The position numbers were made by a program, and so were the translations under genes. Shown here piece after piece: positions 24,520 to 35,137 of a DNA stretch of 64,000 nt. How positions within the stretch are numbered: the first letter of the stretch is position 1; every line of letters begins with the position of its first letter. The notes below the pieces were generated by a model. It did no database searches. It saw only the letters and a program-made list of their open reading frames with translations, and was not told the DNA's origin. Source of the stretch: Cyathus striatus (Eukaryota; Basidiomycota; Agaricomycetes; Agaricales; Nidulariaceae); assembly GCA_025738555.1 (NCBI GenBank), contig JAOVFP010000002.1:682001-746000 (forward strand), given 5' to 3'.

Positions 24520-25290
24520 ATGGCCTGACGAAAGCCAGCGCATACGAATAGTTCCCAACTCCAGCTCCATATCGTATCTCAGATACGCGTCCTTGTGCTC
24601 GTTCGAGGTCGATGATGTGGCAATTGGCAAGCTAAGCTTGAGAGGGTATGCCAGTGGGCTGAAGCTGCGGGACCTAGGGCTTCGTGTTCTCGCCTTCTTC
24701 GTGGCATGACGGATGTACAGCCGGTAGTAACATCAAGGCAGAGGAGGACATAGGGGAACCCAGATGCTAGCTGGATGAGGCGGAGAATCACGGATGGGAA
24801 GTTCAGGGGAGCACTAGCGTCCAGCTGTCGACAACATGAGCAGGATGAATGCGTAGAGGGGAAGTAGACGTACGTATAAACTTCAATCCCCTCGCTCACG
24901 GGTCACTCCTCCGCTCGACACCATCATGCACCAACGCCTGAGACCCGTTGTCACGTACGAGAGGTAAGGTGTACGTCCTTTCATGGCTCTCGAGGAGACC
25001 TGTACGACGTACGCCAGCTGCAACCTTCGAAGCGCTATGTGTTCCTCTCAGACCACATGTACTTGGAACAGTGTTGAAGAACACGACAGCGGAAGGTGGA
25101 AGGGAGGAGAGGCCTAGTAGCTAACTGGAAGTACCGAAGCAAATCTACTATGAGGGTGAGCCAACGTAACGAAATGTGAAGAGGGAAGAGGAACGTACGG
25201 TGTTGCTGATCCGACCCAAACCTGAATGACTGGATACAAGCAAACCCCACACTCGAGCTCTGACGAAGGGCATTCAACTATGAGATTCTC
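24520..25290. repeat. Dispersed repeat R1, copy 4
   Basis: Same order of landmarks as copy 3: GCTCCATATCGTATCTCAG, GATGATGTGGCAATTGG, GATGCTAGCTGGATGAGG, GTCGACAACATGAGCAGGA, ACGTAACGAAATGTGAAG and CGACCCAAACCTGAATGAC. No shared protein frame. Confidence 0.6.
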
Positions 25291-25504
25291 CATAAGGTGT
25301 CCAAAGCTACCATTAACGGGCCGTTGAGACGCTGGGGTCGGTTCCAAGTAAGAAGTTGATTGTGGATGGAACGGTTCTGTCAAGACTGCAACGTGGGTTA
25401 GCATGAAGTTGGAATGGACATAATGAGACAGCTCAACTGCGTACCATGGCACTAAGTCCTCTTACTATGCACTATAAACTTCCCCTGTCGCGTGTTGTTT
25501 TAAA

Positions 25505-25695
25505 GTTCTGGTGGGCAAATCGAGGGAGAGTCTTGAGCTTGAGATGGCTCAGAGCACTTGGGAAGCCCTTCGCAAAGGGTTCGTAGGAAAGAGGTACCGG
25601 TAAGGTATTAACGTTGATGACGATGACGGCGAAGAACAAGGTGGCTTGAGATCTTGGGATTAGGAAAGTGGTCTTACTACGTTGTCGACGTGAAG
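25505..25695. repeat. Dispersed repeat R2, copy 2
   Basis: Same-orientation relative of 6.74-6.94 kb, sharing GGGTTCGTAGGAAAGAGG, GTTGATGACGATGACG and GGAAAGTGGTCTTACTACGT. In both places R2 lies a few kb downstream of an R1 copy, so R1 and R2 may be parts of one larger element. Confidence 0.6.
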
Positions 25696-27021
25696 GTTCC
25701 AAACAAGACACGCCTCATCCTTGCATATCCTTGGTTCGGCGCTATCGCTTATGCAGTTCGAGTCTGAACACGCTCCGTTCGGTCCGGTGGCGCCGAACGC
25801 TTTTATCGCTTGACTTTCTTCCTCAAACCACCCTCAAACACTGATCGAGAATTCAAATACTGTATACCTGTCCCTCGAGTAACCTGTTGTACGTATGAAT
25901 CAGGATAAGCGATTGGTACTTACGGTGCAAGGGTTGTTGACGATTAAGTGGATGTAAGTACCAAGTAAGTAGTAAGTACACGGCCTCAGCACGGCCTTGT
26001 ACTTTGTCTACATACCAAATCGATCATTAATCTGCTAAATAAAACCCCACAGGCGCTCTTCTCCTTCTCAGCCTCCTGACACAGACTTCGAATCGATCTC
26101 ATCGATGAAGTCATATAAATATGCGAGCGACGATAAGACTGTATGTAACTCAGCACGTGTTCGACAATTTCTTCAAACTTAGCGTTAACGCTCGCGTTCG
26201 AGGCTTTTCAAATTTAGAACGTCGAAGGATGAGAATAACTTCATTAGGCGGCATGCGCTCTTTCGAAGCGTTGCGAGAAACTGCTGGGATACAAGTACAA
26301 GTCAGATATAAGTATGATGATCAGAACGAGAAAGGATTGCATATGAACCCGTGCATAAATAATTTGACTCTTAAGCGCTAATAGAAATTACAGGCCCTGC
26401 TTCTAGCAAACGGGGCGAGCGCTAGCATTACGAACACCTGCAAATGACAACGTTACGAAGAGGGAGACATCACCAGTTCGATCGATTAAGTGAACAGTCT
26501 CAGGCTGTGGGGAATGTGAGCGATATTACGGGGATATGAAAAGGTACATACACGACGTCCTAATCCTTTCTCAGTCACACTGATTCCCCCCTCAAATTGA
26601 ATGCAGGATAAAGAAAGCACTGTGATTAACGAAAGGACACCATGGATATAGTACTTACTTGTGACCTTGCCAGTTGTCGGAGTAGAGCGATAACGTCGAA
26701 ATCGTATCTTCGGATACCTTTCTAAAAATATTGTACATGTGAAGCAGCGCTGAAAAAGAGGTGGACCAGAATCAACTGACCGAAGATGTTATATTTATAG
26801 AATACTATCAGCCAGCAATGACATCCTCTTCTTCCTTTTACGTGCTATTCACGATCGGTCTCATCCAGGTTGGGTGCAGTATTCTCATGATCGGTGTGCG
26901 TGTCTAGAAGCTGGAGTATATAGTATCATAAGAATCACTGTCAATCTCCATTCAAAACCACCTTTCGAGCACACGTAGCGCTAGCACAAATCACTGTCCG
27001 GGCACTTTACAAGTATCAAGT
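25696..27021. other. NLR2 upstream region, no gene seen
   Basis: Sequence between repeat R2 and the NLR2 start. A TATATAG box near 26917 lies about 105 bp before the NLR2 ATG. A stretch with an 86-codon open frame (26121-26381) shows no recognisable domain. Confidence 0.4.
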
Positions 27022-28009
27022 ATGCCGCTCAATAACGCACACATCTTTGTCATGCAGAACCCCATTATGGCTGAAAATATGAACTTGAGAAGCGCCGACT
27101 GTGTCGGCATATACCTTGCTTGGCCGCTACTTACTTACATGTCTACACAATTTACAGGTTATAAAGTATGCAAGACAAGTTACTTTACAGTTTTGCGGAT
27201 ACAACGTGATAATATATATTGGTTGGTGAAATAGGAGAGTGGAAAGCTTGTTTACAAGTTGAGGTATAATGATAGTCACAACTTGCAGTTTCATTATTGC
27301 ATGTTTTAAGAAACCATGTTTCCTGTAAAGATTAGGAGTGATCAAGTTATGTGTATGTTGTATGCTGGAAACTCATTCACTTGGTGGGTTTTGAACATTG
27401 GCTCGTTTTCATCAGTCAGATTCCAATGTCTGTACACGTTCATCTTAGTACACTCCCTTATGCTTCACTTACACATCTACAATTGACAGGTTCGATCAAC
27501 GATGGTTTTGATAGTGGTTTGGACAGGAATATTATTTGGTACGGGCTAAGGGGTATGGCCTGGTATGGCTGTAAGAATTGAGAATCAATTGAGAATGTCC
27601 GCTTGGTACCCGGTAACCCAAAGGTATCCTGAGAAAAATGACGGTCACGTCACGCACACGGAAAAAGGCTTCATTTTGAGTCCCAGAAACCTTGCCAAGC
27701 AAGGTAATATTGATACTCAGGTGGTTACTGCATATCGCATGTCAATATTAATTGTTAAATCACTCAAATCTCAACTTTTCTTCGCAGGTTAACAGCCATA
27801 CATATGTAACTAACAAAGCAAGGAGTAAATCACACTCTCCTATTAGAGACACACCACCAAGCACCTCCCAAAACTTCACTGGAAAAGAAGAATATCTCAA
27901 AAAGCTACATGAGCAATTTGATAAAAATGATACTTCTGGTTGAAATATGTACCTTCTGTATGGAATGGGTGATATTGGAAAAACACAAATCTGGAGGTCT
28001 TTACACTTG

Positions 28010-28260
28010 CCCCCCCATTCCGTTCAGACTCTGGACGGACTCCGTGGATTCCATGGACTATCCAGACAGACTTCAAGGATTTTCTGGATAGTCTGTGGAA
28101 TCCAGCCAGACTCCAGCCAGACTCATTTTGGCTGCAAGTCCAGCCAATTTGTTCAAATCCGGTCCTGTTCCAGTCCACCTGGAGTCTGGCAAGTTTAGCA
28201 GGAATTCCAGCAGACTAAATCCATTCAGAACTCACCTGGACTCTGGTTGGAACTAGGTGG
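28010..28260. repeat. Left subterminal repeats of the KDZ element
   Basis: Short imperfect direct and inverted words such as GACTCTGGACGGACTCC, TCCAGCCAGACTCC and CTGGATAGTCTGG. Matching words fill 37755-37970 at the right end. Clustered subterminal motifs of this kind are usual transposase-binding sites. Confidence 0.7.
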
Positions 28261-28361
28261 ACACAGACTCTTCATTAGCCACTATTAGTATTACTAGCTT
28301 TTATTAGTATTAGCTACCTTTTATTAGTATTAGCTACCTTTCATTAATTTATAGTAAAAAT

Positions 28362-28450
28362 ATGCAACGAGCAGGAATCGAACCCAGATCGAACAGACAA
28401 GTCACATGGACAAACACAAACATACGTGATACCAATACACCAAAGGGTCA
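28362..28450 (-). other. tRNA-like Pol III promoter boxes inside the KDZ element
   Basis: On the minus strand a perfect B box (GGTTCGATTCC, 28384-28374) follows an A-box-like TGGTGTATTGG (28442-28432) at tRNA-like spacing. The T-stem is weak and the acceptor stem does not pair, so this is not a functional tRNA; it resembles a decayed tRNA or a tRNA-derived short repeat. Confidence 0.35.
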
Positions 28451-28839
28451 TATATTTCATAGAGACAATATGCTAGATAATCATCATATATTTCACTTTC
28501 CTAAAATGGTATGTCATTTTTCCCACCTCGTTTTTTCTTTCTCTCCCATGTCAACATGTCAAGCTCACGTCATCACCTCACACCCCCTTCCCACATGGTC
28601 GCCTTCTCACATCATCACCTCATGCTCTCTCCCATGTTGTCACCCCAAGCCCCCTTTGCACGTCGGTGCCTCAAGACTCCTTCACACATTGTCACCCCAT
28701 GCCCACCTCCCATGTTGTCGCCCAAATCGACTCAAGCACAAGATCGATAGCACAGCAAGATCAATAACATAGGGTATAGGCGCTGTGGTGTGAATGGTTG
28801 CACATGGGTGAGTGCATACAAAACTACAGGTATGTATTT

Positions 28840-30170
28840 CCCCTCCTTTCTCCCTCTTCTCTTCTCACTACATGACAACAGGTGCTGTTTATAGGCACAC
28901 TTCTCATCATCCCCCTCCCCTCCTTGTCCTCATCTCACAAGTGACGAGGATGAGCACTCTTTGCGCTTCCACTGCCACCTCATCTGGCAAGTGACGAATG
29001 TGCATGTGTCCATGCACACATCCCCCTCCTCTCTGCCCCAAGCGTCCTCCATCCCCCCATCATTCTCCCCCACCTTGTCTGGCTAGTGACAAGTGTGCGT
29101 GTGTCCCCATGCACATCCCTCTCCTCTTCACCTCATATGTCCTCCATCCTCCCATCATCCTCTCCCTGCATGTCCCCTTCCTCTTCCCCTCCTCCCACAT
29201 CCTCCATCCCCCTGTCATCCTGTCCCCCACCTCATCTGGCAAGTGACGAGTGTGTGTGCATCCCCGTGCACATCAGAGCAGCTGTCCTCCCTCTTCACCT
29301 GGCTCTCATCTCACAAATGACAAGCTTGCTGTCCCCCCCTACTCCACTGCCTCCTTGTCTTGCAAGTGACAAGGAGGAGCTCTGCACTTCATCTTGCAAA
29401 TGATGAATGTGCATTCCCCCTCCTCGTCTCACAAATGACAAGGACGAGCATATCGTCCCCCCTTGTCCTCATCCTTGTCTTGCAAGTGATGAGGATGAGT
29501 GCTTGTCCCCCCTCCTCCTCCTCCTCGTCTTGCAAGTGATGAGGATGAGTGCTCGTCCCCCCTCCTCCTCCTCCTCGTCTTGCAAGTGATAAGGACGAGT
29601 GCTCGTCCCCCCTCCTCCTCATCCCCCCTCCTCCTCGTCCCCCCTCCTCCTCATCCCCCCCCTCCTCGTCCCTCCCCCTCCTTCTCGTCTTGCAAGTGAT
29701 GAGGATGAGTGCCTGTCCCCCCCTCATCCTCGTCCTCGTCTTACAAGTGACGTGGACAAGCACTTGTCCCCCCTCCTCTTCATCCCCCCTCCTCGTCCTC
29801 ATCTTGCAAGTGACATGGACGAGCACTTGTCCCCCCTCCTTCTTGTCCCCTCCCCTCCTTGCCCCCCCCTCTTCCTCTTCCTCATCTCACAAGTGATGAG
29901 GACGAGCATCCATCCCCCTCCCCTCCACCCCTTTGCCTCTACCTTGTACGCATGTCCCCCTCCTCTTCACCACTCCTTCCCCTCTTTGTCTTGCAAGTGG
30001 CATGGACGAGTCCCCCCCTCCTTCCCCTCCTTGTCTTGCAACTGATGAGTGCTGGTCCCCCCCCCCTCCTCCCATGCCTCGTCTCGCAAGTGACGAGGAT
30101 GAGTGCGCTGTCCCCCCCTCCTCTGCTGTCTCCTCATCTAGCAAATGATGAGCATGGTCCCACTGTCCTT
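28840..30170. repeat. C-rich minisatellite inside the KDZ element
   Basis: Tandem units of about 50 bp, each with CTTGCAAGTGATGAGGATGA and a run of CCCCCCTCCTCCTC. Open frames here encode only Ser/Pro/Leu-rich echoes of the repeat. Strong strand asymmetry, with almost all pyrimidines outside the core word, makes it a candidate for triplex or G-quadruplex formation on the opposite strand. Confidence 0.85.
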
Positions 30171-30384
30171 TCCCCCTGCCTCCTCCCCCTCCTTGTTTCT
30201 GTTGTCTCTGTTGTCCCCTTTCCCCCCCTATCACACTGTCCCTCCCCCCCCTTCTCCCTTTGTCTTCATGTGTGCTGTCAATGGACCGAAGTAGATGGAA
30301 GGCTGTGTCTCCTTAAAATAGTTAGATAGTAATGTTGTATAGCCAATGACATGTAATATATATTTAGTTATGTTCAATGTAGCC

Positions 30385-30393
30385 TATAAAAGG
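30385..30393 (+). promoter_or_regulatory. TATA box of the KDZ accessory gene
   Basis: TATAAAAGG lies about 160 bp upstream of the ATG at 30544, just after the minisatellite and an AT-rich stretch. Confidence 0.4.
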
Positions 30394-31753
30394 CTGTATA
30401 TTTTTAATTTTTTGATCATGAGAAATTGCTGTGCATCATCAGACTTCTAAGATTTTAGTTTGCATCAACCCCCCCCTCCTTCTCAACCCTCAACCACCAC
30501 CACTATCTTGCTATCTCAAAGCATTTTAACACTTCTACACACAATGGCTCCTTGTCATTCCACTCGCTCTGCTACAACTCAGGCTTCTAGTATTACTCCT
30601 ACTGAGTCTGCTTCTCTGTCAGTTGCTACACATGAAACTTGTAGTGAGTCTTGCAAGGATGGTACTTCTGCTGCCGATCTTACAGCCCAACCACCAACAA
30701 AGAAGCAGGCCATGACCAACAAACCTATTACAGATAATGAGGAGAGTGAAAATGTGCAGGAAAAACAGAGTAAAAAAGTTGTAAAAGCCAAGAAAGCCAA
30801 AAAAACTCGGTATGGTTTCATAACTTTCTTTCACTGCCTTGCTAATATTTTTTAGAAAAACTTCGGAACAGAAAAGAGCTGAGGATGCTGCTGCAGATGA
30901 AGAAGGTGTACCTGACCTTACTGTGTACATATTACATATATTTATATAATATTTATGTACTAATAATACTTAGTGCTGAAAGGGTGCTGGAGGAAAGCAG
31001 CCTTCCTGTTGCCCCTCCAAAGCGGGGTCCATCTTCTGATGTACCTCAACCGGCAGCTTTGGTTTTCACTGTTACTTGTAAGTGCCATTCAGACATGAAA
31101 AAAGGTAAAGAAATATTCATTTACATGTATAAAATGTGTATCTAAACATTTATATCTTCTACAGTTGAAGAAGAACATGAATCAGATGGATATGATACCA
31201 ATAATGAAAGCAAAAATAAAGGTTTGAATTGATAGCTTACACATATATTTACTAACACAAGTTATATTTCAGAAAATACTGAAGGTTCAACTGATGGATC
31301 AAATGCAGGTCATGGAAATGAATCAGAACACAGTGATGGTAGGTGATATTAGCATCACATCTTTCAAGTCTGACAAAAAGTATACAGAAGATCACACCAG
31401 TAAGAATAAAGGTAAGAAAAATTCAGTAATGTTATAACTGTATTACTGTATTTAAGATCTTGAAAGGGAGTGATATCAGCATCGTATCTTCCAAGTCCAA
31501 CAGCAATCGTACAGAAGACAGGACTAGTAAAGATAAAGGTATGGATTTTCAGTAATATTTGTATTTATACTGACTCAATGTTTGCAGAGCTAGATATTAT
31601 CATGAATAGTCCACCAGTTAGTCCACCTCATACCACCAGTAAGCCAGGTACAGTCGACACTGTGGATATTACCAATATTAGTCCCAAAGGTTCTTCAAGG
31701 AGTGAAGGTAAACCTATAATTTGTATAAATATATATGTACTAACTCTAAGTAG

Positions 31754-33985
31754 TGATAAGACTAACTTTTAGAGAATGTTTATTTATGTAGTATTAACAC
31801 CACCAACAAAGAACATATATTCCAAGTTAGATTTATATTTAGTTCGAGGGTGCAAGAGTTTCAAGTATAGTAAAATGAACAATGTATTTAATAGTAGATA
31901 GTGCGATTGCTTTCAGATACTTTCAGAATGGACTTTCAGATTTCAGATTTATACTCGGAATTCGAATATCAATTCAGAACATACTCTACTGTGAGAACGG
32001 AAGTACAGCCAGTGTGGTGCTTAAGGTATTCTAAAGGTATGTCTAACTACTTATATATTTAATTACATGGCAGTAGTCTCATGCACGATGGTATAGGTAA
32101 GGTAAATAGTACATCATAATGTCCTAGTGCATCCTAATGGTCAAAGAGGTATGTTTACCCCTCCATATGAGAATCCATGAGGGTGCACACAGTTTCAGAG
32201 ACACATCAAGTGCTGCGCCATGCTATTAATAGGCATGCATCAAGACACGCACTAATACATGTGCTAATTCTGGCCAAGTATTTGGATATAACGGATACTG
32301 GTGTTTCCAGTACTGGCACGTCTGATGGCACTTCCCAATGTGCTGCAGGTAGTGCCTGGTGCACATTTCAAAGTCCTGGGGGCATGCGGTTTCCCACATG
32401 GTGGCAGTTTTACACAGGAGAGATGCATGGACGTTCTGGGTTATTCAAGAGACTGCATGATAGCTCTGAGTTGCAGTATCCAGTGGTACTAAGAATTATC
32501 TAGGCCGAAGTATTTCCCTGACATTGTGTGATTGTCTAACTTGGTACCATGAGCGTTATTCAGGGTATGGAGAAGTACGAATACATTCCTGAGTATTATC
32601 TTTTGGGCTTTTCTTTATAGTATAGTTATCTAGTACTTGTAATTTCTATAGGAATCAATAGTCCAAATATATTGTTGTTGTGTTGAATCCCTTGGTTCGT
32701 ATTGTGTAGATACTTTGACTGGCAGTGCAGGACTCAACCCCAGCCCTTGGACTCTTCCCTTGATAGTGTTATTCAATATAGAATACTCTAAAGTACCTAG
32801 TTTAGCGCAACGTAGTATAAATTAAAATATGTATAATTTCACTCACACCACGTACGCTCACTAAGAAAGTGCTCGGTGGGTAAGACTCGGATGCAGGACG
32901 CTTCCGGGCGAAGTAAGGTATAGTAAATGGTGTCGAAGACCGACGTGCAAGATGGAATGCGTGCTTAGCGAACACTTTGATGTGCGTTTGATGCGCGTTC
33001 CTTAATCTCGGACTTAGCACAGGCTTAGGACTTTGACTCCTGTTACACTCAGAATCTCAAGCTTGCACAAATACTCTCGCAGAACTGCTTAATGGTATTT
33101 CTCGGGGCACAGGAGACTGCCCTCCCTCTACTTTACTCTACCTATTAAATATCATACAGGACTACGGCTAGAGGAACTATATAGTTAGGACAAATACAGT
33201 AATTTACATATTAGCTAAGCAGTAAGATAGACTTTTGGACTGGATACAGACGTCTGGGATGGACCAGAGTAATTCACGCATGTACAAACATACGAGCGCC
33301 AAGAATGCGTCCATATGGGAAGATAGCGAAGAACAATAAATCGTCCTGCAGGAAGAATGCTCCATACGGAGGCGTGATGCCGCGCGCTTTGACTCGTGGA
33401 AATGGGAACCACTGAATCAGCCTGCCGGGAATGCCGGATCTCAGGCCAGTCTAGGCGCCTATGGCGTGCTGATGCACAGCGCTGGTACAGCGTGGTTAGA
33501 TAGTGGCAACTGCCGTGGGTCTAGTGCTCATACCTTTTCCTATGACGCAATAACATAGCTTCAATATCCTATTATTAGAATAGACGCGCACTTAGCTCGA
33601 TCTCCGGCCTTACTGGTAACTATTTCCCACTGATGTCGAGAATAAGCTCTGACCTCGGTGTTTCTATTCTTAGACACTTTCCTACTTAGGCTAGTTATGT
33701 CCCTTATTAGTGCGAGTTGTTCCCACGCTAGCTAACGGTCCGGGACCTCTACCTTAGCTACTAATTACAACCCAGATATATTATACTGTTTGTAAGTAGT
33801 GCGTAGAATATAGAAATAATGTTTTTATAGTAGGTAGAAGTACGCTAGGTGTATTAACTCTAGTTGGCAGCTCAGGACTCACCCCAACTCTTGGACTCTT
33901 GGACTTGATTCTCTAATTGTATTACTGGTACTTAGACATCTATTATATTTCGAAAAATATCCCTTATATTTTACTAGGCATATCA
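31754..33985. mobile_element. TGATAAG-family LTR-like element, copy A, with a nested element
   Basis: Begins TGATAAGACTAAC and ends CTAGGCATATCA. Flanks read AGTAG at 31749-31753 and GTAG(G) from 33986; counting the last A of the element as target gives AGTAG on both sides. Removing the nested insertion (32790-33856 plus one ACTCT) leaves about 1.16 kb, the same as copy B. Ends of TG...CA with a 4-5 bp duplication fit a solo LTR or very small LTR-type element. No protein is encoded. Confidence 0.75.
32790..33856. mobile_element. AAAGTACC-family LTR-like element nested in copy A, about 1.07 kb
   Basis: The duplication ACTCT is perfect at 32785-32789 and 33857-33861, and copy B (about 39280) supplies the empty site. 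It starts AAAGTACCTAGTTTAGCGC and ends CTAGGTGTATTA. It retains many CpG sites, unlike its relative at 44.3-46.2 kb. No coding capacity. As the most deeply nested insertion it is the youngest of this stack. Confidence 0.85.
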
Positions 33986-35137
33986 GTAGGTGGCATTCTC
34001 AGAGGAAATGCACTTGGGAATCACCCAAATGCTGCTGACTTTTACAGTGCTGCTGAAAGCACTACTGTTGGTTTAGTTAAGGGGTGAGTATGGTTGTATA
34101 TGTCTAATGCAGATCCAAGTACTGTTATGGTACCTGGAGTTGCTTCATTTACATTGAAGCATAATCTTACAGCAACCATTGGGCCTGTCTTGAAGAAACT
34201 CAAAGACAGAGCCAAACATTTCTTTAGTATGTTTTCTTTCATATTTTATTCATATACTAATATCATTTTAGCTGCTGATCGCTGTTTGTATGTTTATGAA
34301 AGTAAAGCCTGGAACATTCTCAGAAACTTTGAATCTGCTGTCAAGGATGATGAGGAAGTTGACTGGCTAAAGATAGATGGCGAATTTATCTTGCCAATTC
34401 TGAGTGTAGCTATATATTTTATTCTTTTATTCTTGTACTATTTACTTATATTGTGTTGCTTTATAGTCTGGATTTCAGCCAAATGCACCACTCTCCCTCG
34501 ATATTGAGACATATTCCATTCAGTCTAAGTCAGCTGGAAGCTCTGCAACTAGCTCTCATGCTGTTTCTTGCTCTCACACCCCTTCTCTTGTTCAAAGAGG
34601 TGGAATCTCAGAGCAAAGTACTGAGGAACTTATCGATGTTCTAAAGATTCCTAGGGACATTCTTGAGAGCACTGCACCTGGACTTCGAGTCACATACCAG
34701 AGATATCTTGCCTGTATAAAGGCAGTTTCTGACCACAATACTATGGACAAGAACAGGACTTGGCCAGTTGCCAAGGCCAAAAAGAAAGAAATTGTCACAG
34801 TCCTTGTCTCATCTTCAGCCTGGTATGAGAACTATTCAAACTTTGATAAGATTGCAGATTTTCCAGCAATGCAGTCTTGGTTGGCTGAAGATGAGGATAG
34901 TCCTACTGATCTGGACCTTTGGGGCTTTGAAAGAGATTACTACACGTTTTTGGATTTGAAAAGATGGCTTAAGGAGAAGAAGGAGAAAAGGAAGGGAAAG
35001 GGAAAGGGAAAGAGCAAGGAGGAGAAGGGAGGTAAGGATGAGAAGGCTCATGAGGATAAAGAGAAATCGAGTTCAAAGAAGTGCAAGTAAGTATATTGAA
35101 CTCAAATTGTAATAGTTTACAATATGATTTTTCAGTT

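Larger units (their letters stand above)
30544..35090 (+). pseudogene. KDZ-element accessory gene, Lys-rich, interrupted by an LTR-like element
   Basis: The first exon starts at ATG 30544 and is Ser/Thr-rich then Lys-rich (SKKVVKAKKAKKTR). Several short GT-AG introns follow (the first splices CG|A at about 30810/30856 in frame). Downstream of the insertion at 31754-33985 the protein resumes with GNALGNHPNAADFYSAAE, TVMVPGVASFTLKHN and LDLWGFERDYYTFLDLKRWL segments and ends in a Lys/Glu-rich tail at TAA 35088-35090. I recall similar upstream genes accompanying KDZ transposases in Agaricomycetes, but know no function; the basic character suggests nucleic-acid binding. The donor AA|GTAAGT just before the TAA, with an acceptor TTTTTCAG near 35133, would join it in frame to the transposase frame, so one long fused product is also possible. 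Confidence 0.6.

Noticed and set aside
26121..26381. 86-codon open frame as a gene
   Set aside because: No domain, no neighbours in frame, and composition like the surrounding non-coding sequence.
28511..30329. Long Ser/Pro/Leu-rich open frames on both strands
   Set aside because: All arise from the C-rich 50-bp tandem repeat in the KDZ element; several frames are open at once, as expected for a repeat lacking stops.
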